A stretch of 19,601 nucleotides of DNA from an uncultured Dialister sp. (GTDB lineage: Bacteria > Bacillota > Negativicutes > Veillonellales > Dialisteraceae), in the NCBI GenBank assembly GCA_900314595.1, contig OMVW01000030.1:1-19601 (forward strand). Direction: 5' to 3'. This document shows positions 14,530 through 19,601 of the stretch, in pieces. The notes under the pieces were generated by a model that was not told the origin of the DNA, searched no databases, and was given only the letters and a program-made list of their open reading frames with translations. The position numbers and the translations under genes are program-made. How positions within the stretch are numbered: position 1 is the stretch's first letter; every line of letters begins with the position of its first letter.

Positions 14530-15120
14530 TTACATTTCTTTCCTGTTTTCCACGGCTCCCGCCAGGGTCATGCCGTCAGAATAGCCGATAGCTCCGCCTG
14601 CAGGGATTCCGCGGCCGATCCGGGTGACCTTGATACCTGCCGGTTTAATGAGACGGGAAAGATAAACTGCAGTAGCTTCTCCTTCCGGATCCGGGTCGGT
14701 GGCAATGATGATTTCTTTCACTTCATCCGATTCCAGCCGTTTCAGGAGTTCTTTGATTTTAAGCTGCTCGGGACCTATGCCGTCTAAAGGAGACAGGGAA
14801 CCGTGAAGTACATGATAAAGGCCGCGGTATTCCTGGCTCTGCTCCATGGCGGTTACGTCCTGGGGCTGTTCTACCACGCAGATGATGGAGTGGTCTCTTC
14901 TTTCATCACTGCAGATATCACAGGGATCGGAAACTGCCAGATTGCAGCAATGGCTGCAGTAGCATACCTTACTGCGTGCATTCCTGATGGTCTCAAGGAA
15001 ATCATTGACTTCCTCTTCCGGTCGTTCCATCATGAAATAGGCAAGGCGTCGGGCACTTTTTACCCCGATGCCCGGAAGTTTCCTGAACTGCCGGGCCACT
15101 TCTTCAAGTTCTTTTCCCAT
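14530..15120 (-). CDS. recR: Recombination mediator RecR
   Basis: RecR works with RecO (and RecF) to load RecA onto gapped single-stranded DNA. The 196-residue length is normal. In order are the helix-hairpin-helix (about 10-26, FRKLPGIGVKSARRLAYF), the C4 zinc site C55-x2-C58-x8-C67-x2-C70, and the Toprim domain (about 80-170) with CVVEQPQDV (81-89) and IIIATDPDPEGEATAVYL (137-154); the usual Toprim text is ATNPTxEGEAT, so N-to-D and T-to-D changes are present. It ends with the RGIPAGGAIGYSDGMTLAGA block. Its ATG shares one base with the ebfC stop (TGATG), so translation is likely coupled. Confidence 0.97.
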   Translation of the reverse strand: MGKELEEVARQFRKLPGIGVKSARRLAYFMMERPEEEVNDFLETIRNARSKVCYCSHCCNLAVSDPCDICSDERRDHSIICVVEQPQDVTAMEQSQEYRGLYHVLHGSLSPLDGIGPEQLKIKELLKRLESDEVKEIIIATDPDPEGEATAVYLSRLIKPAGIKVTRIGRGIPAGGAIGYSDGMTLAGAVENRKEM

Positions 15121-15446
15121 CAGAACATTCCGCCGGGAAGACCAAGGCCGCCGGTGACTTCGCTCATGCTCTTCTGAACCATTTCATCGGCTTTCTTTCC
15201 TGCTTCATTGACAGCCGTGGTGATGAGATCTTCCAGCATTTCCGGATCTTCCGGATCAATGGCGTCCCTGGAAATCTTCAGGGAGACGATCTGCTTTTCA
15301 CCGTTCATGGTAAGAGCTACCGCACCGCCGCCTACTGAGACATCAACAGTCTGCTTTTTCAGGGCTTCCTGTTTCTTCTGCAGCTCCTCCTGCATCTTAC
15401 GGGCTTTTTTCAGCATATTCTGCATCTGCGCTTTATTTCCGAACAT
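15120..15446 (-). CDS. ebfC: YbaB/EbfC nucleoid-associated protein
   Basis: A 108-residue YbaB/EbfC-family protein, a small dimeric DNA-binding protein associated with the nucleoid and usually found between dnaX and recR. It begins with the long helix QMQNMLKKARKMQEELQKKQ, then the beta part VDVSVGGGAVALTMNGEKQI, then helix LEDLITTAVNEAGKKADEMV, and ends in a Gly-rich GLGLPGGMF tail, all normal. AAGGAGG stands just before the ATG. The gap to dnaX (41 bases) holds a TCCGGC/GCCGGA hairpin (15467-15481) without a T-run. The exact cellular role of the family is still debated. Confidence 0.96.
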   Translation of the reverse strand: MFGNKAQMQNMLKKARKMQEELQKKQEALKKQTVDVSVGGGAVALTMNGEKQIVSLKISRDAIDPEDPEMLEDLITTAVNEAGKKADEMVQKSMSEVTGGLGLPGGMF

Positions 15447-15487
15447 TTTAGTTCCTCCTTAAATGGTCCGGCGAAGCCGGAATAAAA

Positions 15488-17494
15488 TCAATCTTTTTCA
15501 TATATATCACAGTCAGCCATGATTTTCAAGGCTTCCTTCAAAGAAGGGTCATTTCTGTCAACGTCCGGGATATGGTCTCTGTTTATAGGGCGGTACTCGT
15601 CCTTACAAGTTTGGGGAATCGGCGTCTGTACCTGAGTTGATTCTCTGGAGGCTTGCGTATTCCGGGCTGCTTTGAGCATGGTAAAGGCTTCAGACTCTTC
15701 TGCGCTACCCTTGAGGACCGTACGAATCCGGACAGGGGCTCCGATTATTTTGTTGAAGGCTTCAGCTGCTACATTCTGATAGGATTTATTATTTCCTGCT
15801 ATTACAAGAAATTGCTGGGGCGCTGAAACGATGGCTCTTGTTCTGGTGCAGTAAATCAATGTACTCTTCATGAGACAGGTGTACACATCAATGCGGTGAA
15901 TGGACATAAAGTAACTGAGCACTTTTTTCCATAATTCTGTATAGGAAGAGGGGTCGACAAGTTCTTCTCCCGGGGTTGATGACTGTACCGGAGCAGGATT
16001 TTCAGGAATTTTGGGTTGAGCGATAATATTACTTCTGCCTGCAGGGACAGGAATTTTTGTAGATGTCTGCGGAGCAGGAATGGAACTAACTGCAGGAGAA
16101 GGCGCCGGTGATGCAGGAATGGCCCTGGAATCCGCAGGAGGGTTATGGGCATTCCGCATATTGGAAGAGTGGGATTCAGTGCCGTCCTTTAAGGGCTTTT
16201 TAATAGGTGAACCGGAAGCCTCAGATTTCTTTGGTACAGGAGCAGCGGTAGGGACCGGTGTGAATGATGCTTGAGGTGCGTTGAAATCCGGCAAACCGGG
16301 ACCGGGCATTATCTGGCGGACAGGAACAGGGACTCCTTTTTTCAAAGATTCCACTTCCTTTTCCAATTGTTCCACCCGTTCGACAAGAGAGTCGAGAGCC
16401 CTCGATCCCCGGATACGGCAGAGATGAAGCAGGCCCATTTCCGCACTGAGACGGGGAGTAGAACTTCTTTTTGCTTCACTTAAGGATTGATGGAGATAAT
16501 CAAAAAGAGAATCCAGATAGGGCTCTGTCAGCCTGGAAGCATCAGAACGGATAATATCGATTTTTTCGCCGTAAGCAGAAAGTTCCGGTGCCTTTGGATT
16601 CACCTTGCAGATCATGAGATTTCTGAAATGTTCGAGAAGATCCTGGAGAATGGAAGAAGGTTCTTTTCCTTCCTGAAGGATGGAATAGAACAGGGCCAGT
16701 GTCTCACTGCTCTTTCCGTTGAAAATATGATGAGAAAGCTCCAAAATCCGGTCTTTTCCGGTGAGCCCCAGAAGTTCATACACTTCTTTTGCATCCAGAT
16801 TACGGGATTCAGATGCGGAACTGCACTGGTCCAGAAGGGAGAGAGCATCACGGAGTCCGCCGTCTGCCCGAACAGCGATGAGGTCTGCAGCTTCTTCTGT
16901 AAGTGAGAGGCCGCTTTCTTTTGCAATATAAAGCAGGTGATTCCTGATATCTTCAACTGATATACGATGGAATTCATAGCGCTGGCAGCGGGAAAGAATG
17001 GTCAGAGGAATCTTTTCCGGTTCCGTGGTGGCCAGAATGAAAAGAACATGGGAAGGCGGTTCTTCCAGTGTCTTCAGAAGAGCATTAAAAGCTTCCTTCG
17101 TCAGCATATGGACTTCGTCGATAATGTATACTTTTTTTCGGCTGACTGCCGGCAGGGTTTGTACGGATTCCTTCAATGCCCGGATTTCTTCAATACCTCT
17201 GTTGGAAGCGGCATCGATTTCATAAACGTCAAGCGAAGAACCATTGTTTATTTCCCGGCAGCTCCTGCATTCGTTGCAGGGGTTGACGCCCTGCGGGTTA
17301 AGACAGTTTACCGCTTTAGCCAGAATTTTGGCCATACTGGTCTTGCCGGTGCCTCGTGGGCCGGAGAAAAGGTAGGCGTGAGCCAGCCGGTCCTGCTCGA
17401 TAGCCCGCTCAAGGGGAATGGAAATATGTTTCTGGCCCACTACTTCCGTAAAAGTTCGGGGACGCCATTTTCTATAAAGTGCAAGGTAAGCCAT
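15488..17494 (-). CDS. dnaX: DNA polymerase III clamp-loader subunit tau/gamma
   Basis: DnaX is the ATPase of the clamp loader that places the sliding clamp on DNA. Walker A GPRGTGKT is at 45-52, the zinc-binding cysteines C64, C73, C76 and C79 follow, Walker B IIDEVH is at 124-129, sensor 1 near LATTEPEKIP (154-163) and the SRC box at 168-170. Domain III ends near residue 375-385, followed by a Pro/Ala/Ser-rich linker (390-505) and a C-terminal domain (about 510-610) that in other bacteria binds the polymerase. At 668 residues it is full-length tau. A run of six A codes K385-K386 at the start of the linker; a shift there would give a gamma-sized product, but this is only a possibility. GGGAGG lies four bases before the ATG. 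The leader is structured (see 17522-17553). Confidence 0.97.
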   Translation of the reverse strand: MAYLALYRKWRPRTFTEVVGQKHISIPLERAIEQDRLAHAYLFSGPRGTGKTSMAKILAKAVNCLNPQGVNPCNECRSCREINNGSSLDVYEIDAASNRGIEEIRALKESVQTLPAVSRKKVYIIDEVHMLTKEAFNALLKTLEEPPSHVLFILATTEPEKIPLTILSRCQRYEFHRISVEDIRNHLLYIAKESGLSLTEEAADLIAVRADGGLRDALSLLDQCSSASESRNLDAKEVYELLGLTGKDRILELSHHIFNGKSSETLALFYSILQEGKEPSSILQDLLEHFRNLMICKVNPKAPELSAYGEKIDIIRSDASRLTEPYLDSLFDYLHQSLSEAKRSSTPRLSAEMGLLHLCRIRGSRALDSLVERVEQLEKEVESLKKGVPVPVRQIMPGPGLPDFNAPQASFTPVPTAAPVPKKSEASGSPIKKPLKDGTESHSSNMRNAHNPPADSRAIPASPAPSPAVSSIPAPQTSTKIPVPAGRSNIIAQPKIPENPAPVQSSTPGEELVDPSSYTELWKKVLSYFMSIHRIDVYTCLMKSTLIYCTRTRAIVSAPQQFLVIAGNNKSYQNVAAEAFNKIIGAPVRIRTVLKGSAEESEAFTMLKAARNTQASRESTQVQTPIPQTCKDEYRPINRDHIPDVDRNDPSLKEALKIMADCDIYEKD

Positions 17495-17521
17495 GAATCC
17501 TCCCTTGTATTGCAGTACAGA

Positions 17522-17553
17522 GGCGAGAAGACAGATGCCCTCGCCGGATCTGT
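17522..17553 (-). promoter_or_regulatory. Interleaved inverted repeats (possible pseudoknot) in the dnaX leader
   Basis: On the minus strand ACAGAT (17553-17548) can pair with ATCTGT (17536-17531), and GGCGAG (17545-17540) with CTCGCC (17527-17522). The two stems interleave, so they are either alternatives or an H-type pseudoknot with loops of 2-3 bases. The element ends about 18 bases before the dnaX ribosome binding site; a small TGTA/TACA stem lies between. Confidence 0.45.
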
Positions 17554-17566
17554 TATCAACAATATT

Positions 17567-17572
17567 ATTATA
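17567..17572 (-). promoter_or_regulatory. Candidate -10 box for dnaX
   Basis: On the minus strand a perfect TATAAT lies at 17572-17567, between the SRP RNA terminator and the dnaX leader. The matching -35 region (TTATTT) is poor, so the promoter is uncertain; read-through from the SRP RNA promoter is another way to express dnaX. Confidence 0.45.
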
Positions 17573-17590
17573 CTATATTTAAATAACAAA

Positions 17591-17748
17591 ATAAAAAGGC
17601 CCTGCAGTTCTCATTTATGACAGCCTCCAGGATGCACCGTGTCACATGGAAAGGGCCACTTACTGCTGCTTCCTCTCGGACCTGACAGGGTTCATGGGAT
17701 TCCATTGCACGGGGCCCGGAGACTGCCATAAATCAGTACTGCAAAGCC
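17591..17748 (-). ncRNA. ffs: Signal recognition particle RNA (SRP RNA), about 151 nt
   Basis: On the minus strand, the signature of the SRP domain (CAGGTCCGAGAGGAAGCAGC) lies around 17686-17667, with a GAGA tetraloop closed by CC/GG where many bacteria have GGAA. The rest folds into one long hairpin: GGCTTTGCAGT (17748-17738) pairs with ACTGCAGGGCC (17608-17598), ATTTATG with CATAAAT, and a further ~10 pairs follow. TTTTTATTTTG after 17598 ends the transcript. SRP RNA binds Ffh and targets membrane proteins. No Alu domain (helices 2-4) is seen, so it is of the short type, though longer than the ~114 nt of E. coli. The position upstream of dnaX is as in Bacillus. Confidence 0.93.
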
Positions 17749-17757
17749 ACGAATCAT

Positions 17758-17786
17758 ATTATACATCATTTTGTGTATTTTGCAAA
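17758..17786 (-). promoter_or_regulatory. Promoter of the SRP RNA gene
   Basis: On the minus strand TTTGCA (17786-17781), 17 bases, TATAAT (17763-17758); read as TTGCAA the gap is 16. Transcription would begin about 7-10 bases later, at the 5' end of the RNA stem (17748). Confidence 0.75.
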
Positions 17787-17853
17787 ATAAATTTTTAAAT
17801 CCTGCATTCGGAGCGGGACAAACCAGAATAGAGATACCGGTTCCGAAACAGAA

Positions 17854-17871
17854 TATTTACTGTAAATACAG
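17854..17871. promoter_or_regulatory. Palindrome upstream of the antiporter promoter, possible operator
   Basis: TATTTAC-T-GTAAATA (17854-17868) is a perfect 7-bp-arm palindrome that overlaps CTGTA-AA-TACAG (17860-17871). It lies between the SRP RNA promoter and the antiporter promoter, about 20 bases before the latter's weak -35. It could bind a dimeric regulator; no known consensus is claimed. Confidence 0.3.
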
Positions 17872-17890
17872 AAATTTTATATTTCCATAT

Positions 17891-17918
17891 TTTCACATCC
17901 TTTAATTTGATGTATAAT
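17891..17918 (+). promoter_or_regulatory. Candidate promoter of the antiporter gene
   Basis: TATAAT (17913-17918) with a weak TTTCAC (17891-17896) 16 bases before it. A transcript would open with a hairpin, GGCAGG (17934-17939) pairing with CCTGCC (17949-17954), seven bases before the ribosome binding site. Confidence 0.55.
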
Positions 17919-17973
17919 TAAACAAATAAAAAAGGCAGGCGGGGAGAACCTGCCGGTTAAGAGGAGAGGATGG

Positions 17974-19470
17974 ATGCATATGGCAGAAACAATCTGGTCT
18001 CTGGTGCCGCCAGTCGTCACGATTATACTGGCGCTGGCTACGAAAGAAGTGTACATGTCCCTTGCCATCGGTATATTTATCGGGGCTCTCATGTTTTCCG
18101 GGTTCAGCATACTCGGCGCAATCGATGTGATGTTCAAAATCATGTCCGATAAGGTGGGTTCCAACGTATATATCCTGGTATTCCTGGTCCTTTTGGGCAT
18201 TATGGTGGCGGCCATTCAGAAATCCGGTGCCTCCAGGGCTTATGGTGATTATGCGGCACGCAAGATCAGCAGCAAAAAAAGCGCCCTTTTCGTCACGATG
18301 CTGCTGGGTGTCCTGATTTTCATTGACGATTATTTCAACTGCCTGACCGTTGGTACGGTTATGAGACCGGTAACGGATCGTTTTAAAGTCACTCGCGCAA
18401 AGCTGGCTTATGTCATTGATGCGACTGCCGCTCCGGTCTGCATTATTGCTCCTGTTTCGAGCTGGGCGGCTGCCGTCACTTCTTCACTTCCTGAGGACAG
18501 CGCGATTGATGGATTTGCTCTTTTCCTTGAAACGATTCCACTTAATCTTTATGCATGGCTGACGCTGCTGTTCATGATTATCATCATCTGGACCGGTAAA
18601 GATTTCTCCCGTATGGCTGCTTATGAAAAGCAGAGTGGAGGAACCCTTGTGATCCCGGCGGAATATGCGGATGAAGAATCAAGTGCTCCTGTAGGCAATG
18701 GACAGATTATCGACCTGATTCTTCCGCTGGTTGTTCTCATTGGTGGATGTATATTCGGTATGCTTTATACCGGCGGTATCCTGGAAGGAAAAGGTGTAGC
18801 TGACGCTTTTGCTAATTGTGAATCTGCGAGAGGCCTGGTCATTGGCTCTTTCATCGGACTGGTATTCACTTTCGTTCTGTATATTCCAAGAAAAGTTCTT
18901 GATTTCTCCAATTTCTGCAGCTGCTTCGTGGAAGGTTTCAAACAGATGACTTCCGCCATCATGATCCTGTCCCTGGCCTGGACTCTTTCCGGTATTGTAG
19001 GCAAGGAATATCTCAATATCGGCGGCTATGTGGGTTCTGTCGTTTCCAACAGCTCTACCATCGGTATGATGCTTCCGGCGCTGTTCTTCCTGGTAGCGAT
19101 CGGACTTGCCTTTGCAACCGGTACTTCCTGGGGCACTTTCGGCATCCTGATTCCAATTGTTCTGGCCGTTGTCGGGACGGATACCCAGCTCATGATCATG
19201 ACTGTATCTGCCGTTTTGGCAGGCGCAGTGGGCGGCGACCATGTATCCCCGATTTCCGATACCACCATTCTGGCATCGGCGGGCGCTCAGTGTCATCATA
19301 TTGATCATGTATCTACACAGATTCCATATGTTATTGTGGTAGCCATCAGCTGTGTAGCAGGCTATGCAGTAGACGGCATTACCAGAAGCGGCATCTTCGG
19401 CGATGCGGCTGCCATTATCTGTATGGTTCTCATCCTGGCATTCTGCTTCAAATTTAAATCAGAAAAATAA
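17974..19470 (+). CDS. NhaC-family Na+/H+ antiporter
   Basis: A 498-residue inner-membrane transporter of the Na+/H+ antiporter (NhaC) family, which exchanges Na+ for H+ to keep cytosolic sodium and pH in range. It has about 11-12 hydrophobic helices. Family marks are FIDDYFNCLTVGTVMRPVTD (116-135), VIDATAAPVCIIAPVSSWAA (147-166) and, in the second half, FATGTSWGTFGILIPI (380-395) and VGGDHVSPISDTTILASAGA (419-438), with the conserved acidic residues D118, D119 and D422. Three ATGs are close together; 17974 is chosen because GGAGAGGA (17963-17970) lies just upstream, and 17980 is also possible. Some relatives carry other ion or organic-acid pairs, so the substrate is not proved. The gene has its own promoter and terminator. 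Confidence 0.9.
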   Translation: MHMAETIWSLVPPVVTIILALATKEVYMSLAIGIFIGALMFSGFSILGAIDVMFKIMSDKVGSNVYILVFLVLLGIMVAAIQKSGASRAYGDYAARKISSKKSALFVTMLLGVLIFIDDYFNCLTVGTVMRPVTDRFKVTRAKLAYVIDATAAPVCIIAPVSSWAAAVTSSLPEDSAIDGFALFLETIPLNLYAWLTLLFMIIIIWTGKDFSRMAAYEKQSGGTLVIPAEYADEESSAPVGNGQIIDLILPLVVLIGGCIFGMLYTGGILEGKGVADAFANCESARGLVIGSFIGLVFTFVLYIPRKVLDFSNFCSCFVEGFKQMTSAIMILSLAWTLSGIVGKEYLNIGGYVGSVVSNSSTIGMMLPALFFLVAIGLAFATGTSWGTFGILIPIVLAVVGTDTQLMIMTVSAVLAGAVGGDHVSPISDTTILASAGAQCHHIDHVSTQIPYVIVVAISCVAGYAVDGITRSGIFGDAAAIICMVLILAFCFKFKSEK

Positions 19471-19476
19471 AATGTA

Positions 19477-19508
19477 AAAACTGCGGAGCTCCGGCTCCGC
19501 AGTTTTTT
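19477..19508 (+). terminator. Terminator of the antiporter gene
   Basis: AAAACTGCGGAGC (19477-19489) pairs with GCTCCGCAGTTTT (19494-19506) around a TCCG loop, followed by more T. It begins seven bases after the antiporter stop codon. Confidence 0.92.
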
Positions 19509-19516
19509 GTGTAAAG

Positions 19517-19541
19517 AAAACCCCCGGATAGTCCGGGGGTT
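19517..19541 (-). terminator. Terminator facing left, for a transcript entering from the right edge
   Basis: AACCCCCGGA (19519-19528) pairs with TCCGGGGGTT (19532-19541) around TAG. On the minus strand the stem is followed by TTCTTTACAC after the paired TT; on the + strand no T-run follows. It therefore suits a minus-strand gene lying beyond 19601. A minus-strand stop (TAG, 19576-19574) may be that gene's end, but only nine codons are visible. Confidence 0.65.
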
Positions 19542-19601
19542 CAGTATTAGCTTTAGCGGTGATTTTCCAAAGACTAAACAAAAAACCTCCCATGATATAG
19601 A

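Noticed and set aside
18679..19308. Minus-strand open frame of 209 codons
   Set aside because: Antisense to the antiporter gene; the translation is low-complexity and polar without family features.
1..19601. CRISPR arrays, insertion sequences, integrases, phage genes
   Set aside because: None seen: no regularly spaced repeats, no transposase or integrase motifs; the tRNA genes here show no adjacent att-like duplication or integrase.

Overview
The window looks like a chromosomal segment of a Gram-negative-type Firmicute (Negativicutes; the mix is reminiscent of Dialister or Veillonellaceae, an inference from gene content only). Two sets of markers coexist. Firmicute ones are the SCIFF peptide with its radical SAM maturase, a BofA-family protein, and the dnaX-ebfC-recR-bofA block with the SRP RNA gene upstream. 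Outer-membrane ones are an OstA/LptD-family protein ending in phenylalanine, a secretin, a PilP-like protein and signal-peptide proteins. I see no phage, IS element, CRISPR array or transposase; this is housekeeping plus lineage-specific envelope DNA.

Layout, left to right. 1-93: 3' part of a tRNA-Thr(CGT) and its terminator. 378-2203 (+): a CoA-transferase lacking an internal segment of roughly 35-40 residues, then a MutT-like Nudix hydrolase. 2308-2562: a bidirectional terminator and a minus-strand tRNA-Pro(CGG)/tRNA-Gly(TCC) pair with a clear promoter. 2685-4812 (+): two unrecognised proteins, one built from two copies of a ~200-residue unit, the other highly charged with a C-terminal membrane anchor. 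4941-6633 (+): the SCIFF precursor peptide and its radical SAM/SPASM maturase, separated by a strong terminator. 6855-14100 (+): six tightly packed genes: two exported proteins, a short OstA/LptD-like barrel protein, a PilP/GspC-like inner-membrane protein, a secretin and an ABC-F ATPase. 14205-17748 (-): bofA, recR, ebfC, dnaX and the SRP RNA gene. 17974-19470 (+): an NhaC-type Na+/H+ antiporter. The right edge carries a terminator for something transcribed leftwards from outside the window.

How parts fit. The SCIFF pair is a known RiPP-type system: the maturase should install a thioether bridge in the Cys-rich peptide, and the terminator between them should give excess peptide over enzyme. 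The six-gene envelope run is the least described part: an OstA-domain protein whose barrel region is about half the LptD size sits with a secretin/PilP pair but without pilM/N/O, next to exported proteins I cannot name. The minus-strand block is the conserved clamp-loader/recombination-mediator cluster. Every functional name rests on motif recognition by eye; no database search was run.
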